A stretch of DNA of 64,000 nucleotides from Bacillus sp. ISL-51 (GTDB lineage Bacteria > Bacillota > Bacilli > Bacillales > Bacillaceae). Both the position numbers and the translations under genes were made by a program. Shown in pieces: positions 8,179-17,397 of this stretch. Each line of letters opens with the position of its first letter. The first letter of the stretch is position 1. The DNA is taken from contig NZ_JAGGQB010000008.1 of assembly GCF_018613535.1 (NCBI RefSeq), positions 1 through 64,000 on the forward strand, in the 5' to 3' direction. The notes under the pieces were generated by a model that saw only the letters and a program-made list of their open reading frames with translations, had not been told where the DNA came from and did not search any database.

Positions 8179-9182
8179 TGAAGACGAAAAAACCGCTGGC
8201 CGTCATGGCCGTTACGTTTCTTCTTATATTAATGGTCTTTTTTATCAGCTTAAACATGGGCGTCATCCGCATTGCTCCTTTAGAAACGCTTCGTGTCTTT
8301 TTCGGACAGGGAGACGCTCGTGACCAGCTTGTTTTATTTGAATTCAGATTGCCGCGCATGGTGCTGTCCTTATTGGTCGGCGCCGGAATTGCGGTATCAG
8401 GCGCGATTTTGCAAAGCGTTTCCCAAAATGATTTGGCAGAGCCGGGCATTCTCGGCATTAATGCCGGGGCTTCTCTGTCCGTTGTCCTTTTTATTTTCTT
8501 TTTCAAGGGGACTGCTGCTGATTTGAGCATGTTCAGCACGTGGCTGCTGCCGGTAAGTGCGTTGGCAGGAGCCTTTATCGCTGCGCTTCTTATATATGTG
8601 CTGGCCTGGAAAAAAGGAGTCTCGCCTGTTCGGCTCATTTTGGTCGGGATTGGCGTAAATGCGGGGTTTAACGCTCTATTGCTGATTTTTCAGCTGAAAA
8701 TGGAGCCGCGAGACTTCATGCAGGCGCTGGTGTGGATTTCCGGCTCGATTTGGAACGCCAATTGGAAGATGGTGCTGTCCATTTTGCCGTGGCTTTTGTT
8801 TCTCCTGCCGTTCAGCCTGTATAAAGCCCGGTATTTAAATGTGCTCCAGCTTGGGGATCAACTGGCAACGGGGCTTGGAACAGCGGTTGAAAAGGAACGG
8901 CGCATTTTGCTGATTGCTGCCGTTGCGCTGGCTGCCTCATGTGTCGCTGCTGCTGGCGGGATCGCGTTTCTAGGCTTGATTGCGCCGCATTTGGCAAGAA
9001 GGCTGACAGGCCCGCGCCATCAAACGCTTATCCCCGTTTCGGCTTTAATCGGCGCGTTTTTATTTCTGCTGGCTGATACGCTGGCGAGAAATGTCCTCGC
9101 TCCGTCGGAGGTTCCGGTCGGCTTGGTGATTTCCGTGCTCGGGGCGCCGTATTTTATTTACTTGCTGATGAAAACGAAATAA
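8178..9182 (+). CDS. fhuG: Siderophore ABC transporter permease FhuG
   Basis: The 334-residue FecCD-family permease has about nine or ten membrane segments with the conserved blocks RLPRMVLSLLVGAGIAVSGA near residue 52 and GLIAPHLARRLTG near 260. It overlaps fhuB by one base and has AAAGGAGAGG upstream inside fhuB. With FhuB it forms the heterodimeric channel for Fe-hydroxamates, energised by FhuC encoded 18 bases downstream. Confidence 0.9.
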   Translation: MKTKKPLAVMAVTFLLILMVFFISLNMGVIRIAPLETLRVFFGQGDARDQLVLFEFRLPRMVLSLLVGAGIAVSGAILQSVSQNDLAEPGILGINAGASLSVVLFIFFFKGTAADLSMFSTWLLPVSALAGAFIAALLIYVLAWKKGVSPVRLILVGIGVNAGFNALLLIFQLKMEPRDFMQALVWISGSIWNANWKMVLSILPWLLFLLPFSLYKARYLNVLQLGDQLATGLGTAVEKERRILLIAAVALAASCVAAAGGIAFLGLIAPHLARRLTGPRHQTLIPVSALIGAFLFLLADTLARNVLAPSEVPVGLVISVLGAPYFIYLLMKTK

Positions 9183-9200
9183 AGGAGGGAGACTGCCGCG

Positions 9201-10004
9201 ATGAATTCATTATTGGCAGAACAGCTCACTGTCGGCTATGGCGACCGTTTGATTGCGAAAGATTTGCAAATCGCCATACCAAAAGGAAAAATCACAACAT
9301 TAATCGGTCCTAACGGCTGCGGAAAATCGACGGTTCTCAAAACGATGTCCAGAATCATGCGTCCGAAATCCGGCGCCGTCTATCTTAACGGACAGGCGAT
9401 CATGCAAATGTCTGCGAAGGATATAGCGAAGGAAATGGCGATCCTTCCGCAGACGCCTGAAGCGCCGAGCGGGCTGACCGTATACGAACTTGTCTCCTAC
9501 GGCAGGTTTCCGCATCAGTCCGGAATGGGGCGTCTGAGTGAAAAAGACCGCGATATGATCAAGTGGGCCCTTGAGGAGACGGGAATGGCCGCTTTTCACG
9601 ACCGTCCGATCGAGGCGCTATCAGGAGGGCAGCGGCAGCGTGTGTGGATCGCCATGGCGCTTGCTCAAGAAACAGAGCTGCTTCTTCTCGATGAACCGAC
9701 CACATATCTAGATCTTGCCCATCAGCTTGAAATTTTGCAGCTGCTGGATCAATTAAATAAAGAGCAGGGCCGCACCATTTTGATGGTCATTCATGATTTG
9801 AACCATGCCGCACGTTTTTCCCATTACATGATCGCGCTTAAAAAAGGGAGGGTCATTAAGGAAGGGACAGCGGAGGAAGTCATGACACCCGGTATTTTGG
9901 AAGAGGTCTTTCATATTGACGCGCAAATCGTCAAAGACCCGCGCACGAACAAACCCGTTTGCTTAACCTACGATTTAATCCAGCAAGAAAGCGTAACGAT
10001 GTAA
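9201..10004 (+). CDS. fhuC: Siderophore ABC transporter ATPase FhuC
   Basis: The 267-residue ATPase has Walker A GPNGCGKST (about residues 36-44), the ABC signature LSGGQRQRVW, Walker B LLLLDEPTTYLDL and the switch histidine in VIHDLNHA. It is the last gene of the fhuBGC operon and is followed by a strong terminator. In B. subtilis FhuC serves the FhuBG permease. AGGAGG lies upstream of the ATG at 9201. Confidence 0.9.
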   Translation: MNSLLAEQLTVGYGDRLIAKDLQIAIPKGKITTLIGPNGCGKSTVLKTMSRIMRPKSGAVYLNGQAIMQMSAKDIAKEMAILPQTPEAPSGLTVYELVSYGRFPHQSGMGRLSEKDRDMIKWALEETGMAAFHDRPIEALSGGQRQRVWIAMALAQETELLLLDEPTTYLDLAHQLEILQLLDQLNKEQGRTILMVIHDLNHAARFSHYMIALKKGRVIKEGTAEEVMTPGILEEVFHIDAQIVKDPRTNKPVCLTYDLIQQESVTM

Positions 10005-10007
10005 CGC

Positions 10008-10039
10008 AAAAAAACGCAGCCATCCGGCCTGCGTTTTTT
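10008..10039 (+). terminator. Terminator of fhuBGC (overlaps the end of yvrL)
   Basis: AAAAAACGCAG pairs with CTGCGTTTTTT. The right arm and T run reach the yvrL stop codon, so it probably serves both convergent genes. Confidence 0.85.
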
Positions 10040-10460
10040 AGTGTGCCCGTGTGTTTTTATGGCCGGAAAAACATTTATCCAGACCGAAAAATACGGCGGC
10101 TACAATCAGCTCTTCCGTCGTGGACAGCCAAACATTCCCAATCAGCTCATCTGTCGTATAGGCGGTCATCCAGAGAAATAACAGCTGAACGGTGCTGGCT
10201 GAAAGGACAAAAGACAGCCTGCCCGTTTTAAAAAAAGTGAAGCTATGTATCATCAGCCGTTCAAACGGTTCAAAGCATAATCCGAGAATAATAAAAAGCA
10301 CGGCAAAAAGCAGGACGTACGCAATTGACCCATAGCTCGTCCCCGCTAAAGAAAACACTGTCATCATTACGATAAAATAACCGAATAATACGGCTGCCGC
10401 TGCCGCCGCATATTGAAGCACCTGAAGAAAAAACTCTTTCGGGTTGTGTTGAGTGATCAT
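10038..10460 (-). CDS. yvrL: YvrL, membrane regulator of SigO-RsoA
   Basis: The 140-residue protein has four hydrophobic segments (about residues 18-40, 45-65, 80-100 and 112-128). In B. subtilis YvrL dampens the SigO-RsoA sigma factor; here the gene has the same place directly downstream of oxdC on the same strand. The ATG at 10460 has AGGAGC 6 bases upstream. It shows no enzyme motif, and its mechanism is not visible in the sequence. Confidence 0.82.
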   Translation of the reverse strand: MITQHNPKEFFLQVLQYAAAAAAVLFGYFIVMMTVFSLAGTSYGSIAYVLLFAVLFIILGLCFEPFERLMIHSFTFFKTGRLSFVLSASTVQLLFLWMTAYTTDELIGNVWLSTTEELIVAAVFFGLDKCFSGHKNTRAH

Positions 10461-10526
10461 CTGTTCAGCTCCTTTTCACACAGAGGAAACTTGCAGAGAC
10501 GAACCTCTGCAAGTCAATTTGTGTCT

Positions 10527-11687
10527 TTATTTTTTCTTTTTCACAACAGGATGTTTTTCTTTTGAAAGGATATCCGTAAAGTCTTTGCCTAAATCAAGGT
10601 GCTGCTGAACGAATGTCTCAGGAAGCATGGCAAGCCATTGGTTCAGTGACACATCGGCATAGTGATCATCCTTAAAGATTTCTAAGAAAACAAGCGGCTC
10701 ATCTCCAAGGTTCTCAACATAGTGGCCCATCGCGAATGGAACGTAACCGACATCGCCCGCCTGATAGTTAAAGGTCCTCGCATGCCCGTCAGAAGCAAAC
10801 ACCGTCATACGCGCTTTGCCGGAAATATAATATTGCCATTCGTGCGTATTCGGATGCCAGTGCAATTCTCTCATTGCGCCGGGTTCTACCACAACAAGCG
10901 CTGAAGCAATTGTTTTTGACACTTTGAAGTTTGTAGAATCGGCGATATATACTTTTCCGCCGTCTGTTTCCGCAGTCGGCCCTTCATCGAGGAGACGGTA
11001 GGTGAATGGGTAAGGCGGTTCGCCGTTCGGCCCTTCTGTAATGTCATCCTTCAGGCAGCCCGGAACCGGTTCTTCAAAGATATATTTCTCTTTCGCCGGA
11101 AGATTGGCAAGCTCCTTCTCCGTTACCCCGAAGTTATTCGCGATAACATCCAAAGGCGTATGGGCAAGCCAGTCTGTTAGTTGGAACGTACTGTTTTCAG
11201 AGAATGACCCGTCATCAAAGACAAGCAGGAATTCACAGCCTTCTTTAAGCCCCTGAATGGAGTGGGGAAGACCTGACGGGAAGTACCATAAATCCCCTTC
11301 CTTCACATCATCAATGAAGCTGCGGCCCAGTTCATCAACAATGGTAATCCGAGCTTTGCCTGTAATCATATAAGCCCATTCCGCTTCCTTATGCCAGTGC
11401 AGCTCGCGAATCGCGCCGGGTTTTAACCGCATGTTGACAGAAGCCAGGTTTTTTGAGATCGGCAGCTCGCGAACGGTTACCTCACGGGCGTAACCGCCTT
11501 TTTCTAACCGGTTGTGAACATCTGAGAAAGAGAATTTCATGTTGTCGACTGTACCGTGATCTGTTTCCGGCGGCACCAGCATATCAGGGTTTTGGCGGTC
11601 CCTTTCAAGGTTGCGGGGAATGGTGACTGTAGCCCCTTTGTCTCCTCTGATCGGCTGCGGGATATTGCAGTTGTTTTCTTTTGACAT
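10527..11687 (-). CDS. oxdC: Oxalate decarboxylase OxdC
   Basis: The 386-residue bicupin converts oxalate to formate and CO2 using manganese. Both cupin domains keep their metal ligands: H97, H99 and E103 in LHWHKEAEW, and the matching LHWHPNTHEW in the second domain. The SENST lid that distinguishes decarboxylase from oxidase is present (near residue 163). It has no signal peptide. The gene lies between yvrJ and yvrL on the same strand and is expected to be transcribed by SigO-RsoA under acid stress, as in B. subtilis. The ATG at 11687 has GAGAGGAG upstream. Confidence 0.93.
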   Translation of the reverse strand: MSKENNCNIPQPIRGDKGATVTIPRNLERDRQNPDMLVPPETDHGTVDNMKFSFSDVHNRLEKGGYAREVTVRELPISKNLASVNMRLKPGAIRELHWHKEAEWAYMITGKARITIVDELGRSFIDDVKEGDLWYFPSGLPHSIQGLKEGCEFLLVFDDGSFSENSTFQLTDWLAHTPLDVIANNFGVTEKELANLPAKEKYIFEEPVPGCLKDDITEGPNGEPPYPFTYRLLDEGPTAETDGGKVYIADSTNFKVSKTIASALVVVEPGAMRELHWHPNTHEWQYYISGKARMTVFASDGHARTFNYQAGDVGYVPFAMGHYVENLGDEPLVFLEIFKDDHYADVSLNQWLAMLPETFVQQHLDLGKDFTDILSKEKHPVVKKKK

Positions 11688-11734
11688 GTAAATCGTCTCC
11701 TCTCAAACTATGTTTTTTGCCAGAAAGAGAATGT

Positions 11735-11746
11735 GAAAGGCCTTTC
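11735..11746. promoter_or_regulatory. 12-bp palindrome upstream of oxdC
   Basis: GAAAGGCCTTTC is a perfect palindrome 48 bases upstream of the oxdC start codon, in the position of the promoter or a regulator site. I cannot tie it to a known binding consensus. Confidence 0.35.
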
Positions 11747-11806
11747 GTTTTCCCTTCTGTTTAGTTAAGTGATGCGTTCCGATGAAAAGTCAACTTCGTT
11801 CGAAAA

Positions 11807-11962
11807 TTAATTTTTCATCTTCTGGTCTTTCAGTTCCGTCATCAGCTCGATCAGGTGGTCAAACTTTTTCTCAAACCGGGTGAGAAGGTACATGGCAATA
11901 AGTGCAGGGAAACCGAGATTGCCGATTTGTCTCACAACTTCTTCTATAAAAACCTGATCCAT
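11807..11962 (-). CDS. yvrJ: YvrJ family small membrane protein
   Basis: This 51-residue protein starts MDQVFIEEVVRQIGNLGFPA, has one membrane segment (about residues 13-28) and a charged tail ending LKDQKMKN. It matches the YvrJ family, which includes holin-like small proteins of unknown role. The ATG at 11962 has AGGAGGTGG 10 bases upstream. It precedes oxdC on the same strand by 119 bases and is divergent from sigO, the arrangement known from B. subtilis. Confidence 0.85.
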   Translation of the reverse strand: MDQVFIEEVVRQIGNLGFPALIAMYLLTRFEKKFDHLIELMTELKDQKMKN

Positions 11963-12163
11963 TTCCAACCACCTCCTGACTTGATCAGCAGTCGTATATA
12001 TAAGTGAAAGAAAGAACGGATATCGTAAACCTGAAAGCCGGGAGCGGTTCTTTTTTTGCTCCGAAAAAAAAACTGGGCCATAAGGGATAAGATACCTTAG
12101 TCGGAAAGGAGTAGTTTACTTTTTTTTGTTTTCTTTCATTTAATGTAATTAGGAGGCGGTTTT

Positions 12164-12742
12164 ATGGACTATCAAGTTCTTTTACGGTCAAAATGCAAGG
12201 AAATTATGAAACACCCTATTGTCAAACATTTTTTGAGCGACCCGCAGCATTACGAGCAGTTCAAAAATGTGATGGAACACTCAAATGAGAAGGATGCAAA
12301 ATCACTGGACGAAAACTTTAAGCAGTTTTATAAGGAAATCCGGATCATTAAATATATGAACTCTATGATCCGGATTTTCTCCATCGACTTTGACAAGCGC
12401 ATCCGGAAAAACCAAAAGCGGTATCCGCTGACGGTTGATCAGCCGGAAGGGGGTGAGCCGCTTCCTTATGAAATGGGGAAAGATGCGTATGAAGAGTTTT
12501 TGCGGCAGCAGGGAGATTTGAGCCAGCATGTCCAAAACCGGGATTTGTACGAAGCGCTTCAAACATTAACAGATAAACAAAAAAGTGTATTAACGAACAT
12601 TTACCTTCACGGGGCGACAATGAAGGAGATTGCCGAGTCGTTAGGCGAATCGCGGCAAAACATTTCCAATATTCACAAAAAGGGGCTGGACAATCTCAGA
12701 AAACAGCTGGACAAGCAAAAAAAGGGGGAAAAGAAGCAGTGA
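12164..12742 (+). CDS. sigO: SigO, subunit of the two-part sigma factor
   Basis: The 192-residue protein carries a sigma region-4-like helix-turn-helix at its end (LTDKQKSVLTNIYLHG, then TMKEIAESLGESRQNISNI), which would read the -35 element. Sigma region 2 is not evident, which fits the B. subtilis system where RsoA supplies that part. It drives oxdC-yvrL and its own operon. The ATG at 12164 has TAGGAGG 6 bases upstream, and the gene overlaps rsoA by 4 bases (GTGA). Confidence 0.9.
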   Translation: MDYQVLLRSKCKEIMKHPIVKHFLSDPQHYEQFKNVMEHSNEKDAKSLDENFKQFYKEIRIIKYMNSMIRIFSIDFDKRIRKNQKRYPLTVDQPEGGEPLPYEMGKDAYEEFLRQQGDLSQHVQNRDLYEALQTLTDKQKSVLTNIYLHGATMKEIAESLGESRQNISNIHKKGLDNLRKQLDKQKKGEKKQ

Positions 12743-12975
12743 ACGGGCCATTTGATTGCAACAAAGAGAAAACAGATATTGACGAAATGGAATACCTCAT
12801 TTCACGTTTTTCACCAATGATAAAAAAAAAACTGAGCAATACTTCTTACCAGGAAAGAGAGGATTTGGAACAGGAACTGAAGATCAAGATATTTGAGAAA
12901 GCGGACATGCTGTTATGCCAGGAAGTACCGGGATTTTGGGAATTTATTCTTCATTTTATTAACGAAAACTCCTGA
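12739..12975 (+). CDS. rsoA: RsoA, co-sigma factor (region-2-like)
   Basis: The 78-residue protein resembles the conserved region 2 of sigma factors: EYLISRFSPMIKKKL followed by YQEREDLEQELKIKIFEKA. With SigO it forms a working sigma factor that binds RNA polymerase and opens the -10 region. It starts at GTG 12739 inside the sigO stop (GTGA overlap), so the two subunits are probably made in fixed ratio. A terminator follows at 13015-13056. Confidence 0.88.
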   Translation: MNGPFDCNKEKTDIDEMEYLISRFSPMIKKKLSNTSYQEREDLEQELKIKIFEKADMLLCQEVPGFWEFILHFINENS

Positions 12976-13014
12976 GGCGAACGGCGGCTTCAACTATATT
13001 CCGCCATCACATAC

Positions 13015-13056
13015 GAGAAAAACGAGAGCAGCTGTCCGGTCTCGTTTTTCTTTTCT
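13015..13056 (+). terminator. Terminator of sigO-rsoA
   Basis: GAGAAAAACGAGA pairs with TCTCGTTTTTCTT around a 12-base loop, followed by TTT. Confidence 0.75.
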
Positions 13057-13146
13057 GTGCCCCGCATTACCTCCGCACTAAAAAAGTACCAAATTTCATC
13101 CATATAATGATATGATGAAAAAAAACAGAGAGAAAGGAACGTCAAA

Positions 13147-13866
13147 GTGGAAAATGCGTCAATTTTAATTGTAGACGATGAGAAGGCGATTGTTGATATG
13201 GTCAAACGCGTTCTCGTCAAAGAAGGCTACCATAACGTAAAGTCGTCCGGAAGCGCTGAGGAAGCCATCGAGCATGTCAAGCATGAAAACGTCGATCTGA
13301 TCGTGCTGGATGTCATGATGGAAGGGATGACCGGTTTTGAAGCGTGCACGGAAATACGAGACTATACCGACGCTCCGATCTTTTTTCTGACTGCCCGGTC
13401 GTCTGACGCGGACAAGCTGTCAGGATTTGCATTGGGAGCAGATGATTATATAACGAAACCGTTTAACCCGCTCGAATTGGCGGCGCGCATCAGAGCGCAC
13501 TTAAAGAGAACATATAAGCGGGAAGATGAAGAAGCGGGGAAGACGTATTCATACGATTATTTCTCATATTCGCCGCAAAACGCCGAGCTGATTGTCGGCG
13601 GCCAGCCCGTCAGCTGCTCCGCTCAGCTTCTGCAATTGCTGCAGTTTTTCTGCGAGCATCCCAATGTGGTGCTCTCAAAGGATCAAATCTATGAAAAAGT
13701 ATGGGGTTACCCGTCCTACGGTGACAACAATACGGTCATGGTGCACATCCGCAAGCTCAGAGAAAAGATTGAGAAGGACCCAAGCAATCCAGATTATATC
13801 GTGACCGTGCGCGGCCTCGGATACCGGTTCATTCCTGATCAAGGAGAAAAAGGAACCCAATCATGA
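13147..13866 (+). CDS. yvrH: Response regulator YvrH (OmpR type)
   Basis: The 239-residue protein has a receiver domain with the acidic pair D10/D11, phosphorylation site D55 in IVLDVMM and the lysine in ITKPFNP, then a winged-helix DNA-binding domain from about residue 135 (VWGYPSYGDNNTVMVHIRKLR). It starts at GTG 13147 with AAAGGAA about 8 bases upstream. It overlaps yvrG by 4 bases. In B. subtilis YvrHG influences cell-surface genes; the stimulus cannot be read here. Confidence 0.9.
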   Translation: MENASILIVDDEKAIVDMVKRVLVKEGYHNVKSSGSAEEAIEHVKHENVDLIVLDVMMEGMTGFEACTEIRDYTDAPIFFLTARSSDADKLSGFALGADDYITKPFNPLELAARIRAHLKRTYKREDEEAGKTYSYDYFSYSPQNAELIVGGQPVSCSAQLLQLLQFFCEHPNVVLSKDQIYEKVWGYPSYGDNNTVMVHIRKLREKIEKDPSNPDYIVTVRGLGYRFIPDQGEKGTQS

Positions 13867-15605
13867 GGATGCGCGGAAAATTTCTGCTCCATTTTTTCGG
13901 GCAGCTCCTGCTTGTCATCCTGCTGATTACCGCCATGGCCATCGCTTCGTTTTTCTATTTGGATTGGCGCTTCAGTGAAGCCGAAGCCAACGCCGGTCTT
14001 ACAAAAGCGACGGCTGACTCTTTTGAAGCATGGCTTGATAAAAATGAGGACGGGTCATGGGACGTCGATGAATTTTTAAAAATGTCGGTCAGAAAACAGC
14101 AAGGCTGGCTGCAAATTATTAATGACCAGGAGAAAACAGATTATGCTTACCGTGTGCCGAGAGATGTGCCGAGCCATTACAGCAGAAAAGAGCTCTTATC
14201 CATTTACCAGAACAAAAATTTTGACAACTATAAGCTGAACTATTGGACCGTCACGATTAATGATGAGACTTATTTAATTTTGTTCGGCTGGAAATCTGCC
14301 AGCGAACAGCTCCTCACATACATCGAGTCGCATGAACCGTCCCTTTCTTCGCTTTCTCAATACAAAAAAAGCACAAAAGATTTTATTAAACGGGAGAAAG
14401 GCGCGGTGTATCTTCTTGAGGTCAACGGCAGACTGCTCGGAGATATCAACAGCACGAAAAAAGAGCGGGAAAATATAAATGAGCTCGAACTTTTGAAATA
14501 CAGTTCAAAGCCGTGGAATTATAAGCGGGAATTTTCCTTTAAAAGAATTAATAAAACAAAATGGATGGTCGCGACGGTTCCGAATCCCGTTTATATTCCC
14601 GATCATGAATTTAATAAATCATTTTTGAAAAATGTGCTGAAAACCCTGTTTCTGCTGATCGGAGTATTGGTTTTCATGATTTGCATGCTGACGATTTGGT
14701 ATTCCTTCCGTTTCGGATGGCCGCTTTTTCACACGATCAGATGGCTCGTCAACTTATCGAAAGGCCGGCTTGAGGAGCCGCGCAACCGAAAAGGCCGCCC
14801 GGTCAGCAAAAACAAAAAAGGCAAAACAAAGCAGCCGTTCCGCTTTTTCTCCGAGATTTTCGAATCAATGGATCAGCTGACCGACACGCTGAAACGGGAT
14901 AAGGAAAACAGGGAAAAAATTCAGACGACAAGGGAAGAATGGATCGCCGGTCTGTCCCATGATTTAAAAACGCCGCTCAGCACGATTTACGGCTACAGCA
15001 TGATGCTGGAGTCAAAACAATACGACTGGACGCCGGAAGAAGTCAAAGAAATGGGGCAGATCGTCAGAGAAAAATCAGAATACATGTCTAAGCTGATTGA
15101 GGATTTAAACTTGACGTACCGGCTGAAGAACGCCGCTCTGCCGATCGAAAGAAGAATGATCAGCGTCGTTCCCTTTATCAGAAACGTTACGAATGATTTT
15201 ACGAAGAATACATTTTCAGAAGGCTATGACATTACGTTTTCAACGAAAAATGAAGACATTCTTTTCGCGATTGACGAAGCGTGGTTCCGCCGCATCCTGG
15301 AGAATCTGCTGGCGAATGCGGTGAAGCATAATAAAAAAGGAACGGCCATTCAGGTCGTGCTTGAGGAATCAGCCGAACAGCTCATTCTGAAGGTCAAGGA
15401 TAACGGCAGAGGGATGGACGAAGAAACCATCCATCAGCTGTTTAACCGCTATTACCGCGGAACGAATACGAAGGGTCCGTCAGAAGGCACGGGACTCGGG
15501 CTTGCGATTGCCAAGGAGCTCGTTCATCTCCATAACGGAACCATCCATGTCAACAGCAGAATCAACGCGGGAACGGTAATTACGATTCTTTTTAAAAAAG
15601 ATTAA
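13863..15605 (+). CDS. yvrG: Sensor histidine kinase YvrG
   Basis: The 580-residue kinase has membrane segments near residues 8-30 and 258-280 flanking an extracellular domain of about 225 residues, then a HAMP-like linker, the phospho-acceptor histidine in LSHDLKTPLS (about residue 366), and an ATPase domain with N box NLLANAVKHN and G boxes DNGRGMD and GTGLGLAI. It overlaps its partner response regulator gene yvrH. The long basic linker (residues 300-325, many K/R) is unremarkable for the family. Confidence 0.9.
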   Translation: MRMRGKFLLHFFGQLLLVILLITAMAIASFFYLDWRFSEAEANAGLTKATADSFEAWLDKNEDGSWDVDEFLKMSVRKQQGWLQIINDQEKTDYAYRVPRDVPSHYSRKELLSIYQNKNFDNYKLNYWTVTINDETYLILFGWKSASEQLLTYIESHEPSLSSLSQYKKSTKDFIKREKGAVYLLEVNGRLLGDINSTKKERENINELELLKYSSKPWNYKREFSFKRINKTKWMVATVPNPVYIPDHEFNKSFLKNVLKTLFLLIGVLVFMICMLTIWYSFRFGWPLFHTIRWLVNLSKGRLEEPRNRKGRPVSKNKKGKTKQPFRFFSEIFESMDQLTDTLKRDKENREKIQTTREEWIAGLSHDLKTPLSTIYGYSMMLESKQYDWTPEEVKEMGQIVREKSEYMSKLIEDLNLTYRLKNAALPIERRMISVVPFIRNVTNDFTKNTFSEGYDITFSTKNEDILFAIDEAWFRRILENLLANAVKHNKKGTAIQVVLEESAEQLILKVKDNGRGMDEETIHQLFNRYYRGTNTKGPSEGTGLGLAIAKELVHLHNGTIHVNSRINAGTVITILFKKD

Positions 15606-15668
15606 GTTTGGACGCCGCTTTGTCGGGAATAACAATAAGAGAACGACGAGCAAATGAGGTGTTTAAAC

Positions 15669-16547
15669 GTGGAAGCAGCATTACAAGCAGATACGAGAGC
15701 AGTTATCGGAGAAGGCCCTTTATGGGACAAGGAGAAAGAATGCCTGTACTGGGTGGATATTTTGGGCAGCCAGCTCCATATGTTCACCCCGGCTGACGGT
15801 ATAAACCGTTCCGTTAAATTTAAATCGTTTGTGACGGCGCTTGCTTTGTATTCAAAGGAAGAATTGGTCATGACGATGAAGGACGGGTTTTATCTTTATC
15901 ATCTTCAGGAAGATACATTGACAAAAATGAAGCGGCCGAAGGACATGCGGGACGGCATCCGCTTCAATGACGCGAAATGTGACCCGTCCGGAAGGCTTTG
16001 GGCGGGAACGACGAGTATGGAAGGAAAGGAGGAGGAGGCTTCGCTGTATCGGTTTAACACGGATGGCAGCCTTGTGAAAATCAAGGATCAAGTCTCCACC
16101 TCCAACGGATTGGACTGGGATCGGAATCGAAACCTGATGTACTATATCGATACTCCGACACAGGAAATCGTCTGCTACACATACGATCCTGAAACCGGGG
16201 ACGTATCAAATCCCAAAACCGTCTATCGATTTCCGGAATCGGACGGGTCTCCTGACGGGATGACCATTGACCAAAACGGGATGCTGTGGGTGGCTTTATT
16301 CGGAGGCGGACGGGCCGTTCAGATTGATCCATTTCAGCATAAAGAAATCGCGTCAATTGACGTTCCCGCAAAGTACGTCACCTGCTGTGCATTCGGAGGC
16401 AAAGAGCTGAAAACGTTGTATATTACGACCGCGACGGAAAAAATGACGGAAGCCGAGAGACTCGAACAGCCGCACGCGGGCGGCCTGTTTTCCATCGAGC
16501 TTGAGACGGGGGGCTGGGAGCCGGTCCCTTTTGCAGGCGTTGTATAA
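15669..16547 (+). CDS. yvrE: SMP-30/gluconolactonase-like protein YvrE
   Basis: The 292-residue beta-propeller protein has the family start IGEGPLWD (metal-binding glutamate), the Asn in NDAKCDPSGRLWAGT, TSNGLDWD and SPDGMTID. Family members hydrolyse sugar lactones with a divalent metal; the substrate here is unknown. I choose GTG at 15669 because GAGGTG lies 7 bases upstream; the ATG at 15654 has no such site, and 292 residues matches the B. subtilis protein as I recall it. A strong terminator follows. Confidence 0.85.
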   Translation: MEAALQADTRAVIGEGPLWDKEKECLYWVDILGSQLHMFTPADGINRSVKFKSFVTALALYSKEELVMTMKDGFYLYHLQEDTLTKMKRPKDMRDGIRFNDAKCDPSGRLWAGTTSMEGKEEEASLYRFNTDGSLVKIKDQVSTSNGLDWDRNRNLMYYIDTPTQEIVCYTYDPETGDVSNPKTVYRFPESDGSPDGMTIDQNGMLWVALFGGGRAVQIDPFQHKEIASIDVPAKYVTCCAFGGKELKTLYITTATEKMTEAERLEQPHAGGLFSIELETGGWEPVPFAGVV

Positions 16548-16600
16548 AAAAAGCCCGGGCACATCTGAGGGGACTGCCCCCCCTTGTGCCGGGCTTTTTT
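16546..16600. terminator. Terminator between yvrE and yvrD
   Basis: AAAAAAGCCCGG-CACA pairs with TGTG-CCGGGCTTTTTT. It is symmetric, so it can serve yvrE and the convergent yvrD. Confidence 0.88.
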
Positions 16601-16606
16601 GTGCGG

Positions 16607-17397
16607 TTAAATGGAGCGGATAATGCCGCCTTCGACCCTTTGTGCGGTGCCGTTAATGGCAGAAGCCGCCTCAGACGCGAGAAATACAATCGTATTGGCT
16701 ACTTCCTCAGGAGTCGCGTAACGCTGAATGAGCGATGTCGGCTCGTTCACTTTGAAATAATCTTTGACAAAGGTATCCGTATCTTCACCGGCAGCTTTTG
16801 CGGCCCCTTCCATGTATGAAGCGACGCCCTCGGTCCAAGTGGGTCCGGCAGCACGGAGTTGACGGTGACTTTTGTGCCTTTTGTCATTTCCGCCATTCCT
16901 CGGGATAAACTGATCAAGGCTGTTTTAGTCATTGAATATGGAATCATTTGCGCAAGCGGTTTGACACCCGCTTCACTGGAAATGTTCAAAATCCGCCCGC
17001 TGTTTCTCTCAAGCATTTGCGGCAGATAGCGGCGGCACAGGCGGACGGCGCTCATAACATTCACCTCGAAATACCGGCTCCATTCTCCATCTGTTACCTC
17101 GGCAAAGTCCTTCACTTCGAAAAAGCCGAGGTTATTCACGAGAATATCCGTTTCTCCGATACGGCTGACCTGTTCTATCAGCTCGTCGGCCTCCTCTTGG
17201 CGTGATAAATCGGCGGCAATGCCGTGAACCGTACCGTATGGGGAAAGCTCTTCAACCGTCCGCTCAACGGTGTCTTTTTTTCTCCCGTTCACAATCACTG
17301 AGGCTCCTTCGGCTAAAAAGCTTTTCGCGGCGGCTTTTCCGATGCCTGAAGTTGACCCTGTAATGAGAACGAGCTTCTGTTCAAGCTGTAATTGCAT
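16607..17397 (-). pseudogene. yvrD: YvrD short-chain dehydrogenase gene with one frameshift
   Basis: The reading frame encodes a classical SDR: cofactor motif TGSTSGIGKAAA, NNLG, catalytic Ser, Tyr and Lys in the SSEAGV...YSMTKTALIS region. After NSVLP (near 16845) it changes register: the observed bases give DPLGPRAS, whereas one more G in CCGG(G)ACCC would give GPTWTEGVASYMEGAAKA, the continuation found in the other frame from 16813 to 16607. A single-base deletion (or a sequencing error) therefore splits an otherwise complete protein of about 263 residues. The start ATG at 17397 has GGGAGGATC upstream. Confidence 0.82.
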
